From assembly GCA_002803225.1 (NCBI GenBank), contig NXFV01001453.1, positions 62,001-126,000 of the forward strand: DNA of 64,000 nt, given 5' to 3'. Positions within the stretch are counted from its first letter, which is position 1. Each line of letters begins with the position of its first letter. The notes beneath the pieces are model-generated. The model was not told the origin of the DNA. It ran no database searches and was given only the letters and a program-made list of their open reading frames with translations. The position numbers and the translations under genes are program-made. Positions 33,281-44,294 of the stretch are shown piece by piece. This stretch comes from Gamarada debralockiae (taxonomy: Eukaryota; Ascomycota; Leotiomycetes; Helotiales; Hyphodiscaceae).

Positions 33281-34120
33281 GGGCGACTCGACTACAACAA
33301 GCAAAGCGAGGATAACGAGTACAACGAGTGAACGTAACGATAAATCTGACCCGCCAGCACAGTCAAGTGGAGCTTAAAGGACCTGGCATGCATGGCTAGC
33401 GTCCAAAGATGACGAATGACTTCCCAGAGTCAGATTAGGAAGGTCGACATTGTCCGACTATGTCGCTGATGTTGAATGTCTGGATGCCAAGCGATGATTC
33501 CCGCCATGAACATTGAACAGGATCGAATATGAGCTCTCTTTTGTTTTATACAAGCTCTTCTGACTTGTTAGAGTCGCTCTAAATGGGGATCCCCTGGGAA
33601 ACGAGGGTCAATAATAATGAAGAAGCAACGGGAGCAATAAACAGACGGGTTGACAACATCTCTCTCGCCAGATAACAGCCGAAACCAAAGGTAAAGTTGT
33701 ATTTAGAGGTGAATATCCAGAAGCTCAGAGGTTTGAGTCCAGATTGTCATCACAGCCCCCGACTACCTTCATGTGAACTGTTGCAAATCGTTGTCGACGG
33801 TTTAGAAACAGGCATTCTAATTCATGCCTGTTGCGCAATTAGTCATTATCGTCAGCCGCAAACCAGTCCCTTTATCTGCACCTGCAGGGAGCTGGTAGGG
33901 GCATAGTTTGGATTGGCCGCCCTCATTTTCGCATGAACATCTTCGATGCCCCAAATTTTCGAGGGCGAAAAAACATCTGCCCTTTTTTACGAAGCTGCGA
34001 TTTGGAACTGTTCAAAAATGTTTCTCCTTTCGCCTCTGTGGTTATGTTTGCCTTCTTCTACGCAGAACGTAGCTTCCCGGCTTCTAGAACTATTATCGCA
34101 ATTGACTTTGTGGGGAGAAT
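33281..34120. other. Upstream region of the zinc-finger gene
   Basis: No gene is supported. The last part presumably carries the promoter and 5' leader of the gene that starts at 34121. Confidence 0.4.
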
Positions 34121-37100
34121 ATGGATGATCCCAGCACATCGTCGGAGCCAGGTTCGGCAGAAAGTTTCGCAGAGGACCTCGACTACACTTCCTGGGATTT
34201 CAACGACGATTTCAATGACTACATTGGTTACAACAATGAGGCGGGTTCGAAAACGCCAATCTGCGCAGACGACATCCGTGTGGATGATTCTAGCCATCAC
34301 CAAAATGACCAATATGTGGATAGCCGTTTCCCAGCTTGGCCCCCAGGAGTGTTCGACGAACTTGGTGAGTGACTCGCAGGGGTGGTAAATTATCCATCAC
34401 GTGATATGTACTGACTTCACTCACAGAAGCTGGCCCGGCAGATGGTCTATGCAAGCGGACTATGGCGGACGGGAAGTGTGACTGTTCTTCTTGCATCAAA
34501 AAAGCTCTTGATAAGGACCTGAAAGAGCTCTTCAACTTCGACACACCAGACGCCCCGCATGTCTTTGCTTTTCATATGCCACCGGATGGCATATCTGGGC
34601 AAACAGACTCCAACTCGTTTTCTAATGATATGTCTCTACTTCAGCCAGCTCCTGGAAGTTCACAGCGCCCATACAAGCGTGCCACCCGAGAGGATTCAAA
34701 AGACAAGAGAAGGAGGATCAGAGAAAAGAGCCCGGATACAAATGCCTTGCTTATGAAAGAAATATTGCAGTCCGGCGGCACACTCTCACCAGAGTTGTTG
34801 GCAAGAATTCAACACTCTGTGGATAAAAACGAGCAGTCCGATCATCCTAGCCCGAAAATGCCTTCGTCTCGTCGACGAGAGGCGACCTCTGCGAATTTCA
34901 GCTTCGAAAATGGTCACTCTATGGATATGGCGCACTCGATCAATGAATCTATACCTCATCGTCAGCAGACGAGATCTGTCGCGTCTAGCTCACAATTTAA
35001 TGCCCCATTTATGGATATGGATTACACGAGGAATGAAACTCAACCTCGTCAGCAAGAGCCAAGCTTCACAAGCTCCGGCCTCAATTTCACGGGCTCCTTG
35101 GATATGTGTCGGTCGACAAATGAAGGCATTCCTTCACACTTCAGTCGCCTTGAACCTTCGCAATCTCAAAGTTCAGTCTCAGTATCATCTGTTCCCTCTT
35201 CACGAAGTCACGGTTCTCGAACAAGCAACACTACCCTCACTGGGCGACGTAGGACGAGACATTTGAATTCCATCTTGTACCAATGTACTTTTCAATCATG
35301 CCAATCCTCGGAACAGATATTTACGTCCAAATCTGACTGGAAACGACACGAACAGTCAGTTCACAAGCAACGTTACATGTGCATGGAATGCTGCGCTGGC
35401 TTAGCAGATCCACGCGGAGGGTATGCGTGCGGCATGTGTTTGAAGGCGCCATTCGCAGACCCGGAGGCGGTCAAGGGGCATACATTAGACTGCGAGGAGG
35501 CTCGGAAAGTTGGCAAATCCTTCACGAGGAAAGACAAGTTACGGAACCATCTAAGGGACCCGGACGGTCATGGCCTACTGACCTTCAGCGACGACGCATT
35601 CGAATGGCACTATGACGTTGACAGTGAATGGCCTCGAGAATGTGGATTTTGTGGGGATCCCTTGAATGATGTACGTCTATTCTCACAATTCCTCTTCTCC
35701 ATGGTTTTATGAGCCGCGACTTCGAACCCTCAATGGCTTGGGAGTTGCGATGTGGTTCATAACTGGAGAACTCCAATCCCCTCCCTAACACTCCTTGCTC
35801 GAGTATTACTGATTTCACCATCTTCCAGTGGGACCTGAGGGCGGACCATATTGAGCTTCATTTCATTGAAGGAGAGAGGATATCAAACTGGAAAATCCCT
35901 TTTCCAAGGCCAAGAGATGCAAGACCACGATGGCCAGGAAACAATCCTGGCAATGATGGTGAAGAGGACGGCGAGGGCGATCTTGGTTATGGCTTTGATG
36001 ATTCCAAAGGTGGTGGCGGCATCAGAGACTCCAGCCAGCCTCATGGTGGCTCGAAAGGCGCAAACAACCATGCCACATCTTCTACGATGACATGGAACTA
36101 CAGAATTTATGCGGAAGGCCCCATGCAAGACCGTGATGGTGTTGACTCCAGTGGCTGCGATTCCGGGGATGAGGATTATGAAAGTGAATCCACTTACACC
36201 CAAACTATCATTGGAGTTCCGGCGGATTCATCCAAGCTTCTAGAGATGCCATCACGTCCGAAGCTATCGACAGATTTTACTGACGATAATATTTTCTCGT
36301 CTTTGGAAGGATATTTGTCAGACCAACAACAGCATGAACGTCTTCTGCTTGGGCTTGGACGGCGACCTCTGAACGTCGTCATTGGTGCAAAGAAACAACC
36401 AGAGCGCTCGATAGCTTTGCTCAAACCTCAGGAAAACACCCCAACCCAGGATTTACAGCCGTTGTTACCTCACGTTGAGCGGCAAACACAACCAGAAAGC
36501 CCGGTAATTTCCAAAGACCTAAATCCTCCGCCTCCCCTATCAGCCTCTATAACCGTTACAAAACCTAGTGTCAATCTTAAACCGGTTGAGGCTAGAGCTA
36601 ATATCGGCTCAATAAACGATCGTGTGATGTATCTCTATCTAGAAAGTCCGGAGCAGCCGTATGTTCCAGGCTACCGTGATCGGACGATTATCGCTGTCGG
36701 TGGAAGAGCCATCAAACTCCAATCTTCTTTCCCACAGATACCAACCGATAGCACAGTATCTAGTCGCTCTAGGTACTCGTTCAACTCGTACCTCGGACGG
36801 CAAAGCAGTATATCTTCAGTGGCAAGTACTGTTCCATTGCCACCCTGGCAACCTCCGACGCTGAATCAACAACTCAACACGACTCCATATATATACGGAT
36901 ATGACCTACCATGCGAGTTTGAGGTCCTTGGGTGCAACCTACGCTTTCATCCGTCTCAATTCGAAGCGTGGATCTCACATAGTGCGTCACACTTCGTCGG
37001 AAACCTGCCGACAAAGGCCATCTGTACCTTTTGCGATGACGAGAATACGATGTTTGAAGATAAGGGCGACTTACAGTTTAACTGGCGGAACCGAATGCTC

Positions 37101-38366
37101 CATATTGGCGGACACCTTCAGAATTTTATACCCTGCGAAGGCATGAGACCTGATTATCTTGTTTACGACCATATGAGGGCCAATGGTCTTATCAGCGTTG
37201 AAGATTTTGAATATGTAATGACCTATACGGAACGACCGCACTGCGACGGATTGGTACCACTCGGCCACGAGACGCCTGAAATGGCACTAAAGAAGGAGAA
37301 GGGTCTGCGGCAACTTCATGATCTGGCGAAAGAAAAACGACTGATAAGGAATGCGAAGCGGAAGGGGATGGGGAAGGTGATTCAGGCGAGCTCATTCAGC
37401 AGAGTTGAGCAGATTCAGATCGAGGATAACATGGTGGAGGGTAGGCATATCGAAGATCAACGTGGATTCAATTCGGCACTGCCACAACAAGGGGAAAGTC
37501 AAACACCTGAAAGCAACGAGCAAGTGCATGACTGTCAAAGGGACGACGATAAGGAACTTTGCAATAGCACGAGTCGAGGGCGCGATTCGATCCTTCCGAC
37601 AGACAGGCTTGAGGTAGAAACTCAAGACAATCCCTTGAAGGAGGACTCAGCTCATCCGAGTACACTGCCCGTCAAAGGCGATCAATCAAATTCAGAACAC
37701 TCAGCAGCTAGCAGTAGAAGCAGGAGTACCGCTTCAAGTCAGAGTCGGACTGAAACCCCTTCAGGAAGCACCGAGTTGTCAAGTCTAAGTGGGTCCGACA
37801 GACCGAACATCGATGGAGCCCAGACAAGGCAACTACAATCGCTCCCGGACTATAGTCTGCTCTCCGAGGAGATCTACTTTTCGGACCATATCTCCAATTT
37901 TGCTCTGACTTCCAATCCCCCGCCTAGTCAGTCGATAGCAGTCTCGAAACCTCAGAGCCTCCCAAGGAACGAGCCCATGATGTCTCCAAGTTGCTACAGC
38001 GACAAAATCAGTATCCATTCGCGAGAGTCATATGTAGCCTCGCGTACATCGTTTGACAGCAGAACTAGTTTGGGTTACTACGGCGGGTCGCATTCTAAGG
38101 TCCTAAACGGACCTAAGGAACGCAAATATCGTACTCCAGACAATGGTGATTCTTTGCATCTTATCCTTTTATTTCAAACAATTGCTGACAACACTATCAT
38201 AGACTGCAAATACATCTCATCTACCTCTCGGGGCGACATCGAGGTAATCGACCATCGAAAAGCAGCTTACGATCCGGCCGAGCCTCGTTCCTCGGATGCA
38301 ACATCCTCACATTACCAAGAAATGCAACGCTCGGGTAGTCACTTGTCACGTCGATACAGACGATAA
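34121..38366 (+). CDS. Large zinc-finger protein, putative nuclear regulator
   Basis: Four exons (34121-34364, 34427-35670, 35829-38145, 38203-38366) join to 1,322 residues. The first quarter is acidic and disordered, with a basic stretch RATREDSKDKRRRIREKSPD that could be a nuclear signal. A C2H2-like module begins near residue 365: YQCTFQSCQ, then KSDWKRHEQSVH. It is followed by further Cys/His pairs (CMECCAGLADP, CGMCLKAPFADPEAVKGH, SFTRKDKLRNHLRD) and PRECGFCGDPLNDWDLRADH across intron 2. A second Cys/His region near 857-920 reads LPCEFEVLGCNLRFHPSQFE, HSASHF, then AICTFCDD and RMLHIGGHL. The rest is Ser-rich low complexity. The last intron (57 bases, GTGATT to CATAG) is a multiple of three with no stop, so its retention would add 19 hydrophobic residues. 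DNA binding is inferred from the fingers only. Confidence 0.75.
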
Positions 38367-38699
38367 TATAGCTGATCAGCTCAAAGCACATTCTCACCCT
38401 TGAAGCCGTCGAGCTTGAAAAGTGACATCCCCGAGAGGCAACAGACACACCACCGCCTCATCAGGCGTTAATCACCCACAAAGATCACCTCGCTGCTCGC
38501 TTTCTTCCGATCTTTACCGCCACAGTCTAAGTACTTCGTCGGAATGCATCGAACCTACTAAACACGTCAACTGGAGCATGAAATAGCTAGTCTATCTTCT
38601 ATATTTGACGAAAAAATTCGAGTCTGTGCTCTCCCCTACCGAACACGTTCGATCTCGACGCGTTTTCCTTTACATCTCTTTACTTACACCTCTTTAGCT
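38367..38699. other. Intergenic, nothing recognised
   Basis: Downstream region of the zinc-finger gene. No feature is supported. Confidence 0.4.
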
Positions 38700-39841
38700 A
38701 TGTCTTTACTATGCTTACAAATAAGCCGATTATACTGCTCGACTTGCAAGTGCCCCCGGTCGATCTATCGGTACCCAATGACCCCTCTAGGCTACCACGC
38801 ATCGACGTGTAGCGCGTGCCACGAGCGTAAGGCTCTGTCACGTGTAAAGCGCCAGGAGCAAAAGCAAGAGCAGGAGGGGTCTACGGGCCAGTGTCCCCGG
38901 GGGGGGGCAAGAGCAGGAGCAGGAGCAAGAGAGGCCTACGGGTCAGTCTATGGGTCAGTCTACGGGGGCCAAGACCTATAGGTCAGTCCGCTAACTAATC
39001 TCTTATAGGGCCTATAGGCCAGTGCTGCTCAGCCTGTGGCCAAGTCCGCAAGTCCTCTCTTTTCGGCCGAGTTAAGACATGCGAGATCTGCCGGCATAAG
39101 AACACAAAGGCCTAGCGTCGCCGCGCCCAAGACATAATCGAATTTAATCATCTAGCTGTCCAATTTTCCTTAAAAGAGCATATTGATTCGTGGCAGCAAA
39201 TGGCAAGTGGGAAATACGGGTATAGGGGGCTGATTATAATCGAAGATTATAACCGCTCGATTACATAAGAAGAAGAGCAAGTGATTCAAGACTGACAAAA
39301 GCGGCGGGAGCGAGGACGACAGACCCGCTGGGTATATGAGTAGAAGAACCAGGAGCGAATAAGAGAGCTACGGGCGCAAAGGGGTCAGTAGAGCAAGAGG
39401 CGTGGGAGGCGTGGCGGGAGCGGGAGCAAGAGCGGGAGAGACAAGAGCAGGAAAGACGGCGATAAGAAAGGCGAGAAAAGGAGCAGGAGACCTTTGTCAC
39501 AACAATACAGTATGCCATTTGCGGTCGGCCAGTAGAATATGAGGAGCGGAAGATACAGTGGGAGCAGGAGAAATAGAGGCTAGAGGAGTCCGTACGCCAG
39601 TCTGTGGCCAAGTCTGTGGGCCAGGGCCAGGAAGAGGATTACTACTACTATAACGATTACTAACCCCCTGCGATAATCGTTCCAGAGCTTGCAGAGCAAG
39701 GCCAGCAGGAGCAGGAGCTAGGGCAGGAGGAGCCTGTTAGTTATGAGCAGCAGCCAGCTGGCTAAGAGGGCTTTCTTACAGGCTGCAAGAAGAGCTACAA
39801 AGAGAGGGCAAGGCCTAGAGCAGGAGCCTGCCGGCCGGGAG

Positions 39842-39860
39842 CAGGCTCGCTAAAAATTCC
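39842..39860. repeat. hAT left terminal inverted repeat
   Basis: Reads CAGGCTCGCTAAAAATTCC, directly after the target duplication GCCGGGAG. Confidence 0.92.
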
Positions 39861-40175
39861 AGATTTAGCGGAATCGATTCTAATTGATGCCAGAATCGTA
39901 AGGAATAGATAGAATCGATACTAGAATCGATTCTAACTCACCCAGATCGAGCTTTGACCTAACACCGATTTTAGAGCTCACCCTTCTCAGCATTCTGGGC
40001 GGGGTTCAGAGTGACGTGCTCCACATTCACTTGGACGCCTCTTCCATAGGTCTTCAAGTGCACTCGTCTCGAAGAAATGCAATACTTGGTCACAAAGACT
40101 TCCCTGCTAAGCTACCACTCGTCTTTGTGTCACGGCAACCTTCGGGCCTCACTCTGTCCTGTAAGTCCCAATCTT

Positions 40176-40311
40176 TTCTAGCTAACACTTTCTAGAACAG
40201 GCTTTCGAATCGAACTAACAGGCACAGCGTCCCTTTTTGCTTTGCCCTTGTCCCTTCTCACTAACACTTTCTAGAAAAGGCTTTCGAATCCCACTAACAG
40301 TGGCAGCGTCC
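40176..40311. repeat. Internal direct duplication in the hAT element
   Basis: Two copies of about 56 bases (40176-40232 and 40257-40311) share CTAACACTTTCTAGAA, GGCTTTCGAATC, ACTAACA and GCAGCGTCC-like text. Both lie in the long non-coding half of the element. Confidence 0.6.
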
Positions 40312-41483
40312 ACTCTCCTTGGCTTTTCTTATGTTATATTCTCCTCTGCAGTAGTCACTGCTTTCCACTTCATGCGTGCTGTTGTTCTGTAGTATTGCTC
40401 TTGCTGTTCTTTCCTTTTGTTTTTCCTTTTGTTGCTCGATTTCGTTGCACCGAAATCATGCAGGTGGAGGTCTGATCAACCAAGAGCCTGAAGTGTTCCT
40501 GTCTCTTTCATCAGCGACTTAGTGTATCGTCTGATTTGGCGCTGAGATTGACTCTCGCCAGGCCTATCTCTTGGCTTTCGGGCTGAGTTTTATCTTCAAT
40601 CTTTTTGGTCTTCTTCTCTCTCCGAGTCTGATTTCGTTGCTTTTCCTCCCTGCCCCTACTGGGTGCCTAAGTCCCCAGCTACGCTCTCCAGCCAAGTAGT
40701 GAGAGGTCTGAATTGGCGGCAATGGCCCAGAAATACAGAGATAAGTTCAACTTCGGGGAACTGCAACGATTTCTTTCGGTACGAGGGAGTTGAATTCCAG
40801 CCCTGGCAGTTCTCTTCACGGAGTTCTGTCTTTATTCAGTGCCATGGGTAAAACCACGTCGACGCTGAGCTCAAAATAGGGCCAAGAACCTCTTGTGCTT
40901 GCCATGGGTGTTCTAGGCTCTTCTTTGGTGATTTCTCTGGCCTTGAATGCGAGAGTTTTCACCCTACTGCTAGTGACAGCGCTGGAGTCCCTATTCTTAG
41001 CATCTAAGCAAGCCTGGCACTCCTTCTGAACCCTCTGCCACAAGTGACGTCCTTGTTATTATTGCAACCCTTATTGATACACTTGTTGGTTGGGACAGCA
41101 GTTAGAGGGGGGTTAGTATAGACAGAGTAGGAGTAGACGTAGGAGACGCTTCTCGATATAACACTCAGAACTAATTCCATTAAACTAAATCAGAAACAAT
41201 TCAAGAAAAATCTAGCTTCAACTATTCTTCTCTCCCAGAGTGCTGCCCTGCATTTTTGCGTCCCGTACAACGAGGCCCTTCAGTTCCAGTAGTATAATAC
41301 TCAAGGTCTCTATCAATCGAAGAATCCCGCGTATCACTTCCTTATGTGTTCTCTTCTAGCTCAGCAGCCTTGCTTTTCTTTGACTTTAAAGCTCCTTCGA
41401 CCTTGACTATCTGCTTTGCTATTAGCCTTTCAAGAAAAGATATTGTATAAAGAAGACTTACCCTATATAAGATCTCTTTTGAA

Positions 41484-43611
41484 CTAGCTACTCTCAAGGA
41501 AGGTATTTAGAATCCCGCTCCTCTTCCAATGCTTTAAGCACTCTCTCATCTCAATTGTCTCTGGTTCTATTTGCCCCTTATCCCACGTCACCGTACGACG
41601 AGCTCCTGAGAAGACTCGCTCTGGTTCATCGCTCATTGGTGGAATTGAGAGGATATCCATAGCCATAAGCGAAAGCCTTGGCCAGCGCTGCCTCTGTGCG
41701 TCCTGGTACCACCACCTAAGGGCCCCTTGCTTCCCAGGGGCGTATGACTCTTGTGAGTTGTAGTTCTCGTACTCGTCCTCGCTTGCTGGCCGAGCAACTG
41801 ATCGAAGGGATAAGGCAATGAGATCAAAAGCATCGAGTTCTTTTGGCTTTTGAGTATAGTTGTTGTACGAGAAGGTTGAGAGAGCTTGGGGGGGCTGAAC
41901 GTCCTCTCGATACTTCTCCCAAAGCTTCTTGACTTTTGCTAAGGTCGGCCTTGCCCAGTTCTTTGGCCAGTGCGTCTCGATATACCTTGTACGGCGCTCG
42001 GGATTTAGGATCAAAGCAGCAGCATAAAATGGAGACATATCAGTCTTAAAGTAGTACTTATCAAGGACTTTATGTGCTGTATCAAGTCGCTTAAGGAAGT
42101 CCTTACTCTCTTGATCCTTCTTCGTTTTGTATATAGTCTATCGTTCGATAGTTAGCCTTACTTTCTAAGAGAAAGAGAAGGGGTAGAGCTTACAGTCTCG
42201 TTTTGAAGGTGCTTAATCAAGATATCCATTGTAAAGAGGGTTGAGTCGATAGACGTAGAGTCTCCCTCAGTAAAGAGGGTAGCTCGTGAGAAGGGTACAA
42301 GGAACTCCTTAATCGTACGAAGCTTCTTCCAATCTGCAAAGCTTAAGAGGTCGCCCTCAAGCTCGTCCTCGTGATCTGTACAGTATTTCTCAATGGCAGG
42401 CCGTAGATCAAGAAGAACCTTAAGCATCTCGTACCAGCTATTCCACCTCGTACGATTATCCATTGGAATTATCTTCCCTGCAAGGGTTGTAAACTCCTCT
42501 GTGCGACCAGGCGATCCACGGATATGGACGATGATATTGTGCCCTTGGCCAAGTGGTCCTAAGAGCCGGAACCGAAGCTTCTTTGCCTCCTTGTCTATAA
42601 GCTCTCCATTTCGCTCCTGATCATCGTACGACTCAAGCTCCTCTTGCTCAATCACATCTGCAAATAAGAAGGCTTGCACAACGAGATTGACAATATGGCC
42701 AATGTAGCGGATCTGCCAGTCATCTGCGGTCCACTCTATATTAAGAGTATCATATAAGTAGGATTCGATAAATCGACAAAGCACATTATTAGGAGCAGCG
42801 TTGTCAGCGATAATAGCCCCAAGCCTTCGTACGATGCCATAATCTTGAAGAACTGGAAGCAGGATCGAGAACTGGTCTTCTCCACTATAGCCAGGCACCT
42901 TCTTTAGGGCAAGGAGGGCCTTTTGCTTCTTTTGGCCATACGTAGTAAAGTGGGCACAGATCGCTAAGAGAAGCCATCGATTTGGAGACGTCCAGATATC
43001 AAGAGAGATGTGAATTCGAGAGAGGGCTGCCTGAAGCTCTTGTCGTACAATGTCCTTGTGTTTACCCCAGGCTTCGCTAACCTGGTTATATATACTAGCG
43101 TGACATGTAGTAATCATGCCCTCGGACTCTCGATTAAGTGCTTGGCATAAGGTATGGAACTCAGGCCATTCGGCAAGGCAAAAGGATAGGTTTCGTACGA
43201 CGATCAAAGAAATCAAAGCTTCTGTAATTACTGCCTTATGAAGGCATGATCTTAGAATCTCGGAATTGAGCTCTGTCGTATCACCACTAGCCTCGGCTTG
43301 GTAGTAGTATTGCCTGAGCTGTTGCTGTACGATGACTTGGTTCTTATTTACTTTCTTTGGAACAGTGACTTGGTGTTGTCCAACCAAGTGCGTCTTCATA
43401 TTCTCTGATTTATCAGTACCGTACGGCGGTTGTCTGAATCGAGGGGCCAACATGAGCAGTAGAGAAGGTCTTGATCCTCGTCCTTCGTCGGACGACGACA
43501 CAGTGCCTAAACAGGTGCTCTCCACTTCTTATCATGGCTTTGACTAGTCATGGTTGACTCTGCTATAGTCGATTGTGTAAAAGACGAATCTGGTTCAAGT
43601 AAAGAAGACAT
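41484..43611 (-). pseudogene. hAT transposase with damaged N-terminus
   Basis: Two exons join in phase: 42194 and upward, then 42137-41484, with a 56-base intron. The core has ISLDIWTSPNRWLLLAICAH, IIADNAAPNN (a catalytic Asp block), WQIRYIGHIVNLVVQAFL (the usual CxxH-like hAT block has Tyr and His here) and IPMDNRTRWNSWYEMLK. The dimerisation region is whole: ALRWWYQDAQRQRWPRLSLM, then MAMDILSIPPMSDEPERVFS. The N-terminus is broken. From the likely ATG at 43611 the frame reads SHDKKWRAPV, then TAG (43509-43507), where related proteins have Trp. It continues through a BED-type finger start (LLYCSC) and needs a one-base frame change before YGTDKSENMKTHL. An internal start could still give a core protein without the BED finger. 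Confidence 0.8.
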
Positions 43612-43734
43612 TTTGGGGATATTCTTTGACTGAATTATCGTACGAGAAGAAAAGATATGTGGGTACGAGGTAAAGCGGTGAAGAATCGATTCTGACTAAT
43701 ACGATTCTAGAATCGATTCGGAATCGATACCTCA

Positions 43735-43753
43735 GGAATTTTTAGCGAGCCTG
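43735..43753. repeat. hAT right terminal inverted repeat
   Basis: Reads GGAATTTTTAGCGAGCCTG, the exact reverse complement of the left end, followed by the target duplication GCCGGGAG. Confidence 0.92.
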
Positions 43754-43860
43754 GCCGGGAGGGTTGAGCAGCAGGAGCAAGAGGCCGCCGGCCTGGCCAA
43801 AGCTACGAAGAGCTGGAGGGCTATTTTACAGGCCACAAGCTAGAAAACTAGAATAAGAAG

Positions 43861-44294
43861 ATATAGACTATAATTGTAATGTTTATTATCAATAAGAAAG
43901 AGCACTAAACCAAGGGTCATTGTACGGAGCCACATACTGAGCCTTGGCCTGCCTGCTGCCTAATCACCGCCAGCGAGCCTTGGCGAGCTGCACTCATTCT
44001 AGTAGAAGTATGCCCAGGAGCAGCATCTCTATTCAGGACTTTCCCTAGGATTAATTCGAATCATAATTTTTAGTATACTTTCATTTCACAACTTTACTAA
44101 ACTTCAGGCTATCTTTTGTGGGCTGAAATTTAGCCTCCAGGTGAGATATTTACGTGAATCATTCTTAAGCAACCCCACCTCTGTATTTTGGATTTGTCAG
44201 ACACTCTATTCTCCAGCTCCTGTCCATAAAATATAGAACAGTTGTTTTATTTTCCTCGGAAATTTCAGTTGCATATCTAAACAAGCTCATCAAA
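43861..44294. other. Intergenic upstream of the epimerase-like gene
   Basis: No gene is supported. The last 150 bases presumably hold the promoter of the gene starting at 44295. Confidence 0.4.

Larger units (their letters stand above)
39842..43753 (-). mobile_element. hAT transposon, 3,912 bp, with perfect 8-bp target duplication
   Basis: The terminal inverted repeats are CAGGCTCGCTAAAAATTCC at both ends, identical over 19 bases. The 8-bp duplications GCCGGGAG lie at 39834-39841 and 43754-43761. Eight-bp duplications and CAG-starting ends are hallmarks of the hAT superfamily. Near both ends there are many ATCGATTC-type words, probably subterminal transposase-binding repeats. The transposase gene reads on the minus strand from about 43611 to 41484. 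The remaining 1.6 kb (39842-41483) is long for a 3' region; it carries a short internal duplication and no recognised gene. Confidence 0.92.
38700..43860 (+). pseudogene. Decayed Cys-pair, Glu/Gln-rich repeat gene, split by a hAT insertion
   Basis: The stretch 38700-39841 and its continuation 43754-43860 read as one old coding sequence. Two Cys-pair modules come first: CSTCKCPRSIYRYP with STCSACHERKA, then (about 39020-39115) CSACGQVRKSSLFGRVKTCE with ICRHKN. A Glu/Gln/Arg-rich coiled region follows (EAWEAWREREQERERQEQER, then FVTTIQYAICGRPVEYEERK). Stops interrupt it at 39113 (TAG), 39266 (TAA), 39293 (TGA), 39338 (TAG), near 39466 (TAA) and near 39573 (TAG). All occur where neighbours would have CAG, CAA or CGA, and all fit C-to-T change. 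A frame change near 39390 is also needed. The duplicated phrase GAGGGCT-x-T-x-TTACAGGC lies on each side of the hAT element. The family and function are unknown; it may itself be part of an old repeat. Confidence 0.5.

Noticed and set aside
35851..36090. Plus-strand frame MSFISLKERGYQ as a separate gene
   Set aside because: Another frame through the same bases joins exon 2 to the downstream coding region of the zinc-finger gene without any stop.
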